From contig JAWQEG010000279.1 in NCBI GenBank assembly GCA_033782935.1, positions 706,001-770,000 on the forward strand: DNA of 64,000 nucleotides. The letters are read 5' to 3'. Source of the stretch: Petrolisthes cinctipes. Its lineage: Eukaryota > Arthropoda > Malacostraca > Decapoda > Porcellanidae. The position numbers and the translations under genes were made by a program. Below, in pieces: positions 54,004 to 64,000 of the stretch. A model generated the notes under the pieces. That model had not been told where the DNA came from, did not search any database, and saw nothing but the letters and a program-made list of their open reading frames with translations. Each line of letters starts with the position of its first letter. Position 1 is the first letter of the stretch.

Positions 54004-56817
54004 GATATAAACGGGTACAGAAGATGCATGCACATATCGACTTTAGGCACCTAAAATATCGATTTTTAGCATGTTTTGGGCCCATATATTGAAAAAATTC
54101 TAGCACTGAGTAAGCATGTACAGATCGCTTCTGGGACCCAAAAATATAGAATTTTCGGGTGTTTTGAGCCTGAATTTGGGATATAAACGGGTACAGAAGA
54201 TGCATACACATTTTGACTTTAGGCAACTAAAATATCGATTTTGAGCATGTTTTGGGCATGTATATTAAAAATACTCTACCACGGAGTAGGCATGTACAGA
54301 TCGCTTCTGGAACCCAAAATTATCGAATTTTCGGGTGTTTTGAGCCTCAATTTGAGATATAAACGGGTACAGAAGATTCATGCACATATCGACTTTAGAC
54401 ACCTAAAATATCGATTTTAATCATGTTTTGAGCCTATATTTTGAAAACATTCTAGCACTGAGTAGGCATGCACAGATCGCTTCTGGGACCCAAAAATATT
54501 GAATTTTCGGGTGTTTTGAGCCTGAATTTGAGATACAAACGGGTACTGAAAATGCATGAACATATCGACTTTGGAAACCTAAAATATTGATTTTTAACAT
54601 GTTTTGAGCCTATATTTTGAAAACATTCTAGCACTGAGTAGGCATGCACAGATCCCTTCTGGGACCCATAAATATTGATTTTCGGGTGTTTTGAGCCTGA
54701 ATTTGAGATATAAACGGTTACTGAAGATGCATGCACATATCGACTTTTTACACCTAAAATATCGATTTTGAGCATGTTTTGGGTCTGTATCTTGAAAACA
54801 TTCTAGCAAGGAGTAGGCATGTACAGATCGCTTCTGTGACCCAAAAATATCGAATTTTCGGGTGTTTTGAGCCTGAATTTGAGATATAAACGGGTACAGA
54901 AAATGCATGCACATATTGACTTAGGGCACCTAAAATATAGATTTTTAGCATGTTTTGGGCACATATTTTGAAAAAATTCTAGCACTGAGTAGGCATGTAC
55001 AGATTGCTTCTGGGATCCAAATATATCGAATTTTCGGGTGTTTTGAGCCTAAATTTGAGATATAAACGGGTACTGAAGATGCATGCACATATCGACTTTG
55101 GAAACATTAAATATCGATTTTTATCATGTTTTGAGCCTGTATTTTGAAAAAATTCTAGCACTGAGTAGGCATGTACAGATCGCTTATGGGACCCAAAAAT
55201 ATCGAATTTTCGGGTATTTTGAGCCTGAATTTGAGATATAAACGGGTACAGAAGATGAATGTACATATCGACTTTGGGCACCTAAAATATCGATTTTTAG
55301 CATGTTTTGGGCCCATATCTTCAATATATTCTAGCACTGAGTAAGCATGTACAGTTCTCTTCAGGGACCAAAAAATATCGAATTTTCGGGTGTTTTGAGC
55401 CTGAATTTGGGAAATAAACGGGTACAGAAGATGCATACACATATTGACTTTGGGCACTTCAAATATCGATTTTCAGCATGTTTTGTGCCTGTATATTGAA
55501 AATATTCTAACACGGAGTAGGCATGTACAGATCGCTTCTGGGACCCAAAAATATCGAATTTTCGGGTGTTCTGAACCTGAATTTGAGATATAAACGGGTA
55601 CAGAAGATGCATGCACATATCGACTTTGGGCACCTAAAATATTGATTTTCAGCATGTTTTGGGCCTGTATTTTGAAAATACTCTAACACGGAGTAGGCAT
55701 GTACAGATCGCTTCTGGGACCCAAAACTATCGAATTTTCGGGTGTTTTGAGCCTGAATTTGAGATATAAACGAGTACAGAAGATGCATGCACATATCGAC
55801 TTTGTGCACCTAAAACATCGATTTTTAGCATGATTTGGGCCCATATATTGATAAAATTCTAGCACTGAGGAAGCATGTACAGATCGCTTCTGGGACCCAA
55901 AAATATCGAATTTTCGGGTGTTTTGAGTCTGAATTTTAGATATAAACGGGTACAGAAGATGCATGCACATATCGACTTTGGACACATTAAATATCGATTT
56001 TTAGCATGTTTTGAGCCTATATTTTGAAAAAATTCTAGCACTGAGTAGGCATGTACAGATTGCTTCTGGGACCCAAAAATGTTGAATTTTCGGATATTTT
56101 GAGCCTGAATTTGAGATATAAACGGGTACTGAAGATGAATGCACATATCGACTTTTTGCACCTAAAATATCGATTTTGATTATGTTTTGGGTCTGTATCC
56201 TGAAAACATTCTAGCAAGGAGAAAGCATGTAGATATCGCTTCTGTGACCCAAAAATATCGAATTTTCGAGTGTTTTAAACCTAAATTTGAGATATAAACG
56301 GGTACAGAAGATGCATTTACATATCGAGTTTGGGCATCCAAAATATCGATTTTGAGCATGTTTTGGGCCTGTATTTTGAAAATACTCTAACACGGAGTAG
56401 GCATGTACAGATCGCTTCTGGTACACATAAATATCGAATTTTCGAGTGTTTTGAGCCTGAATTTGGGAAATAAACGAGTACAGAAGATGCATACACATAT
56501 TAACTTTGGGCACCTAAAATATCGATTTTAACCATGTTTTGGGCCTGTATATTGAAAATACTCTAACAGGGAGTAAGCATGTACAGATCGCTTCTGGGAC
56601 CCAAAAATATCGAATTTTCGGGTGTTCTGAACCTGAATTTGAGATATAAACGGGTACAGAAGATGCATGCACATATCGATTTTGGGCACCTAAAATATTG
56701 ATTTTCAGCATGTTTTGGGCCTGTATCTTGAAAATACTCGAACACGGAGTAGGCATGTACAGATCGCTTCTGGGACCAAAAAATATCGAATTTTCGGGTG
56801 TTTTGAGCCTGAATTTG
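54004..56817 (+). repeat. HOR-E shared segment, copy 2
   Basis: This is the second copy of 50485-53298 at 3519 bp, with scattered substitutions (for example CTTCTGTGACCC near 54830 against CTTCTGGGACCC). After 56817 it joins directly to the AGCAGATGC monomer. Confidence 0.9.
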
Positions 56818-59800
56818 AGATATAAACGGGTACAGCAGATGCATGCACATATCGACTTTGGACACCTAAAATATCGATTTTTAGCATGTTTTGAGCCTAT
56901 ATTTTGAAAAAATTCTAGCACTGAGTAGGCATGTACAGATCGCTTCTGGGACCCAAAAATGTTGAATTTTCGGGTGTTTTGAGCCTGAATTTGGGATATA
57001 AACGGATACAGAAGATGCATACACATATTGACTTTGTGCACCTAAAATATAGATTTTCAGCATGTTTTGGGCCTGTATTTAAAAAAAATCTAACACGGAG
57101 TAGGCATGTACAGATCGCTTCTGGGACCCAAAAATATCGAATTTTCGTGTGTTTTGAGCTTGAATTTGAGATATAAACGGGTACAGAAGATGAATGCACA
57201 TATCGACTTTGGGCACCTAAAATGTCGATTTTTAGCATGTTTTGGGCCCATATCTTCAATATATTCTAGCACTGAGTAGGCATGTACAGATCGCTTCTGG
57301 GACCCAAAAATATCGAATTTTCGGGTGTTTTGAGCCTGAATTTGGGAAATAAACGGGTACAGAAAATGCATACACATATTGACTTTGGGCACCTAAAATA
57401 TCGATTTTGAGCATGTTTTTGGCCTGTATATTGAAAATACTCTAACACGGAGTAGGCATGTACAGATCGCTTCTGGGACCCAAAAATATCGAATTTTCGG
57501 GTGTTTTGAGCCTGAATTTGAGATATAAACGGGTACAGAAAATGCATGCACATATTGACTTTGGGCACCTAAAATATAGATTTTTAGCATGTTTTGGGCA
57601 CATATTTTGAAAAAATTCTAGCACTGAGTAGGCATGTACAGATTGCTTCTGGGACCCAAATATATCGAATTATCTTGTTTTTTGAGCCTAAATTTGAGAT
57701 ATAAACGGGTACTGAAGATGCATGCAAATATCGACTTTGGAAACATTAATTATCGATTTTTATCATGTTTTGAGCCTATATTTTGAAAAAATTCTAGCAC
57801 TGAGTAGGAATGTACAGATCGCTTCTGGGACCCAAAAATATCGAATTTTCGGGTATTTTGAGCCTGAATTTGAGATATAAACGGGTACAGAAGATGAATG
57901 TACATATCGACTTTGGGCACCTAAAATATCGATTTTTAGCATGTTTTGGGCCCATATCTTCAATATATTCGAGCACTGAGTAGGCATGTACAGTTCTCTT
58001 CTGGGACCAAAAAATATCGAATTTTCGGGTGTTCTGAACCTGAATTTGAGATATAAACGGTTACAGAAGATGCATGCACATATCGACTTTGGGCACCTAA
58101 AATATTGATTTTCAGCATGTTTTGGGCCTGTATTTTGAAAATACTCTAACACGGAGTAGGCATGTACAGATCGCTTCTGGGACCCAAAAATATCGAATTT
58201 TCGGGTGTTTTGAGCCTGAATTTGAAATATAAACGAGTACAGAAGATGCATGCACATATCGACTTTGTGCACCTAAAACATCGATTTTTAGCATGATTTG
58301 GGCCCATATATTGAAAAAATTCTAGCACTGAGTAAGCATGTACAAATCGCTTCTGAGACCCAAAAATATCGAATTTTCGGGTGTTTTGAGTCTGAATTTT
58401 AGATATAAACGGGTACAGAAGATGCATGCACATATCGACTTTGGACACATTAAATATCGGTTTTTAGCATGTTTTGAGCCTATATTTTGAAAACATTCTA
58501 GCACTGAGTAGGCATGTACAGATCGCTTCTGGGACCCAAAAATGTTGAATTTTCGGAAATTTTGAGCCTGAATTTGAGATATAAACGGGTACTGAAGATG
58601 CATGCACATATCGACTTTTTGCACCTAAAATATCGATTTTGATTATGTTTTGGGTCTGTATCTTGAAAACATTCTAGCAAGGTGTAGGCATGTACAGATC
58701 GCTTCTGTGACCCAAAAATATCGAATTTTCGAGTGTTTTAAACCTGAATTTAGGATATAAACGGGTACAGAAGATGCATTTACATATCGAGTTTGGGCAC
58801 CCAAAATATCGATTTTGAGCATGTTTTGGGCCTGTATTTTGAAAATACTCTAACACGGAGTAGGCATGTACAGATCGCTTCTGGTACACAAAAATATCGA
58901 ATTTTCGAGTGTTTTGAGCCTGAATTTGGGAAATAAACGAGTACAGAAAATGCATACACATATTAACTTTGGGCACCTAAAATATCGATTTTAAGCATGT
59001 TTTGGGCCTGTATATTGAAAATACTCTAACACGGAGTAGGCATGTACAGATCGCTTCTGGGACCCAAAAATATCGAATTTACGGGTGTTCTGAACCTGAA
59101 TTTGAGATATAAACGGGTACAGAAAATGAATGCACATATCGACTTTGGGCATCTAAAATATCGATTTTTAGCATGTTTTGGGCCCATATCTTCAATATAT
59201 TCTAGCACTGAGTAGGCATGTACAGTTCTCTTCTGGGAACAAAACATATCGAATTTTCGGGTGTTTTGAGCCAGAATTTGGGAAATAAACGGGTACAGAA
59301 GATGCATACACATATTGACTTTGGGCTCCTAAAATATCGATTTTCAGCATGTGTTGTGGCTGTATATTGAAAATAATCTAACACGGAGTAGGCTTGTACA
59401 GATCGCTTCTGGGACCCAAAAATATCGAATTTACGGGTGTTCTGAACCTGAATTTGAGATATAAACGGGTACAGAAAATGAATGCACATATCGACTTTGG
59501 GCATCTAAAATGTCGATTTTTAGCATGTTTTGGGCCCATATCTTCAATATATTCTAGCACTGAGTAGGCATGTACAGATCGCTTCTGGGATCCAAAAATA
59601 TCGAATTTACGGGTGTTTTGAGCCTGAATTTGGGAAATAAACGGGTACAGAAAATGCATACACATATTGACTTTGGGCACCTAAAATATCGATTTTGAGC
59701 ATGTTTTTGGCCTGTATATTGAAAATACTCTAACACGGAGTAGGCATGTACAGATCGCTTCTGGGACCCAAAAATATCGAATTTTCGGGTGTTTTGAGCC

Positions 59801-60624
59801 TGAATTTGGGAAATAAACGGGTACAGAAGATGCATACACATATTGACTTTGGGCACCTAAAATATCGATTTTCAGCATGTTTTGTGCCTTTATATTGAAA
59901 ATACTCTAACACGGAGTAGGCTTGTACAGATCGCTTCTGGGACCCAAAAATATCGAATTTTCGGGTGTTCTGAACCTGAATTTGAGATATAAACGGGTAC
60001 AGAAGATGCATGCACATATCGACTTTGGGCACCTAAAATATTGATTTTCAGCATGTTTGGGGCCTGTATTTTGAAAATACACTAACACGGAGTAGGCATG
60101 TAAAGATCGCTTCTGGGACCCAAAAATATCGAATTTTCGGGTGTTTTGAGCCTGGATTTGAGATATAAACGGGTACAGAAAATGCATGCACATATTGACT
60201 TTGGGCACCTATAATATAGATTTTTAGCATGTTTTGGGCACATATTTTGAAAAAATTCTAGCACTGAGTAGGCATGTACAGATTGCTTCTGGGATCCAAA
60301 TATATCGAATTTTCGGGTGTTTTGAGCCTAAATTTGAGATATAAACGGGTACAGAAGATGCATGCACATATCGACTTTGAAAACATTAAATATCGATTTT
60401 TATCATGTTTTGAGCCTATATTTTGAAAAAATTCTAGCACTGAGTAGGCATGTACAGATCGCTTCTGGGACCCAAAAATATCGAATTTTCGGGTATTTTG
60501 AGCCTGAATTTGAGATATAAACGGGTACAGAAGATGAATGTACATATCGACTTTGGGCACCTAAAATATCGATTTTTAGCATGTTTTTGGGCCCATAACT
60601 TCAATATATTCTAGCACTGAGTAA
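56818..60624 (+). repeat. HOR-E derived, rearranged third unit
   Basis: About 22 monomers built from HOR-E pieces in changed spacing. The block near 58100-59000 follows 55640-56540 at 2463 bp (14 monomers minus 1). The block near 60258-60640 follows 54979-55360 at about 5279 bp (30 monomers minus 1). The block near 57090-57392 resembles 49877-50179. The ATCTAAAATGTCG/GCATCTAAAAT class recurs near 57220, 59150 and 59505. Confidence 0.75.
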
Positions 60625-62208
60625 GCATGTACAGTTCTCTTCAGGGACCAAAAAATATCGAATTTTCGGGTGTTTTGAGCCTGAATTTGGGAAATAAACG
60701 GGTACAGAAGATGCATACACATATTGACTTTGGGCACCTAAAATATCGATTTTCAGCATGTTTTGTGCCTGTATATTGAAAATATTCTAACACGGAGTAG
60801 GCATGTACAGATCGCTTCTGGGACCCAAAAATATCGAATTTTCGGGTGTTCTGAACCTGAATTTGAGATATAAACGAGTACAGAAGATGCATGCACATAT
60901 CGACTTTGTGCACCTAAAACATCTATTTTTAGCATGATTTGGGCCCATATATTGAAAAAATTCTAGCACTGAGTAAGCATGTACAGATCGCTTCTGGGAC
61001 CCAAAAATATCGAATTTTCGGGTGTTTTGAGTCTGAATTTTAGATATAAACGGGTACAGAAGATGCATGCACATATCGACTTTGGACACATTAAATATCG
61101 ATTTTTAGCATGTTTTGAGCCTATATTTTGAAAAAATTCTAGCACTGAGTAGGCATGTACAGATTGCTTCTGGGACCCAAAAATGTTGAATTTTCGGATA
61201 TTTTGAGCCTGAATTTGAGATATAAACGGGTACTGAAGATGCATGCACATATCGACTTTTTGCACCTAAAATATCGATTTTGATTATGTTTTGGGTCTGT
61301 ATCCTGAAAACATTCTAGCAAGGAGTAAGCATGTAGAGATCGCTTCTGTGACCCAAAAATATCGAATTTTCGAGTGTTTTAAACCTAAATTTGAGATATA
61401 AACGGGTACAGAAGATGCATTTACATATCGAGTTTGGGCACCCAAAATATCGATTTTGAGCCTGTTTTGGGCCTGTATTTTGAAAATACTCTAACACGGA
61501 GTAGGCATGTACAGATCGCTTCTGGTACACATAAATATCGAATTTTCGAGTGTTTTGAGCCTGAATTTGGGAAATAAACGAGTACAGAAGATGCATACAC
61601 ATATTAACTTTGGGCACCTAAAATATCGATTTTAAGCATGTTTTGGGCCTGTATATTGAAAATACTCTAACACGGAGTAAGCATGTACAGATCGCTTCTG
61701 GGACCCAAAAGTATCGAATTTTCGGGTGTTCTGAACCTGAATTTGAGATATAAACGGGTACAGAAGATGCATGCACATATCGATTTTGGGCACCTAAAAT
61801 ATTGATTTTCAGCATGTTTTGGGCCTGTATCTTGAAAATACTCTAACACGGAGTAGGCATGTACAGATCGCTTCTGGGACCCAAAAATTTCGAATTTTCG
61901 GGTGTTTTGAGCCTGAATTTGGGAAATAAACGGGTATTGAAGATAAATACATATATTGACTTTGGGCACCTAAAATATTAATTTCCAGCATGTTTTGAGC
62001 CTGTATTTTGAAAATACTCTAACACGGAGTAGGCATGTACAGATCGCTTCTGGGAACCAAAAATATCGAATTTTCGGTTGTTTTGAGCCTGAATTTGAGA
62101 TATAAACGTGTACAGAAGATGCATGCACATATCGACTTTTTGCATTTAAAATATCGATTTTTAGCATGTTTTGGGCCCAAATTTTGAAAAAATTCTAGCA
62201 CTGAGTAG
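60625..62208 (+). repeat. HOR-F copy 1, 9 monomers, 1584 bp
   Basis: The unit is exactly 9 x 176 bp and is followed immediately by a copy in which I found no difference. It contains HOR-E monomers in the same order (ACAGTTCTCTTCAGGGACC, AACATCTATTTTTAGCATG, TTTTCGGATATTTTGAG, AGCATGTAGAGATCGC, ACCCAAAAGTATCG), but joined after deletions. HOR-F is therefore a shortened derivative of HOR-E. Confidence 0.92.
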
Positions 62209-63792
62209 GCATGTACAGTTCTCTTCAGGGACCAAAAAATATCGAATTTTCGGGTGTTTTGAGCCTGAATTTGGGAAATAAACGGGTACAGAAGATGCAT
62301 ACACATATTGACTTTGGGCACCTAAAATATCGATTTTCAGCATGTTTTGTGCCTGTATATTGAAAATATTCTAACACGGAGTAGGCATGTACAGATCGCT
62401 TCTGGGACCCAAAAATATCGAATTTTCGGGTGTTCTGAACCTGAATTTGAGATATAAACGAGTACAGAAGATGCATGCACATATCGACTTTGTGCACCTA
62501 AAACATCTATTTTTAGCATGATTTGGGCCCATATATTGAAAAAATTCTAGCACTGAGTAAGCATGTACAGATCGCTTCTGGGACCCAAAAATATCGAATT
62601 TTCGGGTGTTTTGAGTCTGAATTTTAGATATAAACGGGTACAGAAGATGCATGCACATATCGACTTTGGACACATTAAATATCGATTTTTAGCATGTTTT
62701 GAGCCTATATTTTGAAAAAATTCTAGCACTGAGTAGGCATGTACAGATTGCTTCTGGGACCCAAAAATGTTGAATTTTCGGATATTTTGAGCCTGAATTT
62801 GAGATATAAACGGGTACTGAAGATGCATGCACATATCGACTTTTTGCACCTAAAATATCGATTTTGATTATGTTTTGGGTCTGTATCCTGAAAACATTCT
62901 AGCAAGGAGTAAGCATGTAGAGATCGCTTCTGTGACCCAAAAATATCGAATTTTCGAGTGTTTTAAACCTAAATTTGAGATATAAACGGGTACAGAAGAT
63001 GCATTTACATATCGAGTTTGGGCACCCAAAATATCGATTTTGAGCCTGTTTTGGGCCTGTATTTTGAAAATACTCTAACACGGAGTAGGCATGTACAGAT
63101 CGCTTCTGGTACACATAAATATCGAATTTTCGAGTGTTTTGAGCCTGAATTTGGGAAATAAACGAGTACAGAAGATGCATACACATATTAACTTTGGGCA
63201 CCTAAAATATCGATTTTAAGCATGTTTTGGGCCTGTATATTGAAAATACTCTAACACGGAGTAAGCATGTACAGATCGCTTCTGGGACCCAAAAGTATCG
63301 AATTTTCGGGTGTTCTGAACCTGAATTTGAGATATAAACGGGTACAGAAGATGCATGCACATATCGATTTTGGGCACCTAAAATATTGATTTTCAGCATG
63401 TTTTGGGCCTGTATCTTGAAAATACTCTAACACGGAGTAGGCATGTACAGATCGCTTCTGGGACCCAAAAATTTCGAATTTTCGGGTGTTTTGAGCCTGA
63501 ATTTGGGAAATAAACGGGTATTGAAGATAAATACATATATTGACTTTGGGCACCTAAAATATTAATTTCCAGCATGTTTTGAGCCTGTATTTTGAAAATA
63601 CTCTAACACGGAGTAGGCATGTACAGATCGCTTCTGGGAACCAAAAATATCGAATTTTCGGTTGTTTTGAGCCTGAATTTGAGATATAAACGTGTACAGA
63701 AGATGCATGCACATATCGACTTTTTGCATTTAAAATATCGATTTTTAGCATGTTTTGGGCCCAAATTTTGAAAAAATTCTAGCACTGAGTAG
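62209..63792 (+). repeat. HOR-F copy 2, 9 monomers, 1584 bp
   Basis: It appears identical by eye to 60625-62208. At the left border the first copy reads GTAAGCATGT and this one GTAGGCATGT. At the right border the next monomer reads ACAGATCGCTTCAGGG instead of ACAGTTCTCTTCAGGG (63801-63816), so a third copy does not follow. Confidence 0.92.
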
Positions 63793-64000
63793 GCATGTAC
63801 AGATCGCTTCAGGGACCCAAAAATATCGAATTTTCGGGTGTTTTGAGCCTGAATTTGAGATATAAACGGGTACAGCAGATGCATGCACATATCGACTTTG
63901 GACACCTAAAATATCGATTTGTAGCATGTTTTGAGCCTATATTTTGAAAACATTCTAGCACTGAGTAGGCATGTACAGATCGCTTCTGGGACCCAAAAAT
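63793..64000 (+). repeat. Satellite continuing past the right edge
   Basis: One further monomer with TACAGCAGATGCATGC and CGATTTGTAGCATG (compare 53580-53800), then the start of another at 63965 cut by the window edge. The array continues to the right. Confidence 0.9.

Larger units (their letters stand above)
1..64000 (+). repeat. Tandem satellite DNA array, ~176-bp monomer, ~363 copies
   Basis: The whole window consists of one monomer of about 176 bp repeated head to tail in a single orientation. Phased on the anchor GTAGGCATGTACAGATCG, the monomer reads in order: the anchor; CTTCTGGGACCC; AAAAATATCGAATTTTCGGG; TGTTTTGAGCCTGAATTTGA; GATATAAACGGGTACAGAAG; ATGCATGCACATATCGACTT; TGGGCACCTAAAATATCGAT; TTTTAGCATGTTTTGGGCCT; and an AT-rich end ATATTTTGAAAATATTCTAG followed by CACTGA. 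Consensus GC is about 39% by hand count. No insertion, inversion or unique sequence was seen anywhere. Architecture and monomer length resemble centromeric satellites of plants and animals; that function is inferred and nothing in the DNA proves it. The family was not recognised by name. Confidence 0.97.

Noticed and set aside
56514..57041. A 175-codon minus-strand open frame, one of the longest, as a possible gene
   Set aside because: It covers exactly three satellite monomers read in three different frames (528 bp). The same residues recur in shifted frames everywhere, indels are not multiples of three, and changes concentrate at CpGs rather than third codon positions. No promoter, domain or signal is seen.
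1..64000. CRISPR array (regular repeats with spacers)
   Set aside because: The repeating unit fills the whole 176 bp. There are no unique spacers between short repeats and no cas genes.
1..64000. Match to known 176-180 bp plant centromere satellites (for example those of Arabidopsis or Brassica)
   Set aside because: Only the length is similar. I do not recognise shared sequence, so no name is assigned.

Overview
The window is one uninterrupted satellite DNA array. From base 1 to base 64000 the same unit of about 176 bp repeats head to tail, always in the same orientation, about 363 times. I see no protein-coding gene, tRNA, rRNA, transposon, CRISPR array or unique flank. The consensus unit has about 39% GC by hand count. 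The anchor GTAGGCATGTACAGATCG first occurs at 107 and last at 63965. That distance is only 30 bp short of 363 exact 176-bp units, so indels are rare and no half-unit is missing on balance.

A homogenised, nucleosome-sized monomer with higher-order repeats (HORs) is typical of centromeric or pericentromeric satellite DNA in eukaryotes. The six CpG sites of the monomer repeatedly decay to TpG or CpA, which suggests germline cytosine methylation and fits a plant or a vertebrate. I cannot name the species or match the monomer to a named satellite. The centromere assignment is inference from architecture alone.

Layout: (1) 1-8200, an older domain 'B' rich in monomers with CTCTAACACGGAG and with diverged HOR periods of about 10, 13, 18 and 19 monomers. 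(2) 8201-29150, domain 'A'. It starts with two almost identical 19-monomer HOR copies of 3340 bp (8201-11540, 11541-14880), followed by progressively rearranged copies. Its private markers include GCTTCAGGGAACGGAAA and TTTTTTAATGTTTTG. (3) 29151-39280, domain 'C', built on a 15-monomer HOR (2638-2640 bp) in tandem at 33361-38638, plus an older copy at a distance of 23 monomers. (4) 39281-46310, domain 'D', with scattered block duplications 10, 17 and 18 monomers apart. (5) 46311-60624, domain 'E', with a 20-monomer HOR (3519 bp) and B-type monomers such as GTGTTCTGAACCTG. (6) 60625-63792, two copies of a 9-monomer HOR (1584 bp) with no difference found by eye, apparently a shortened derivative of E.

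The main observations are these. The 176-bp monomer is itself an ancient dimer of two 88-bp halves (about 68% identical without gaps). Almost all large-scale duplications are whole multiples of 176 bp, so exchange stays in register. B-type sequence lies on both sides of A/C. At least one monomer-sized patch in C looks like local gene conversion. The many reading frames on the minus strand are a by-product of the repeat, not genes. All comparisons were made by eye, so counts of differences are minimum estimates.
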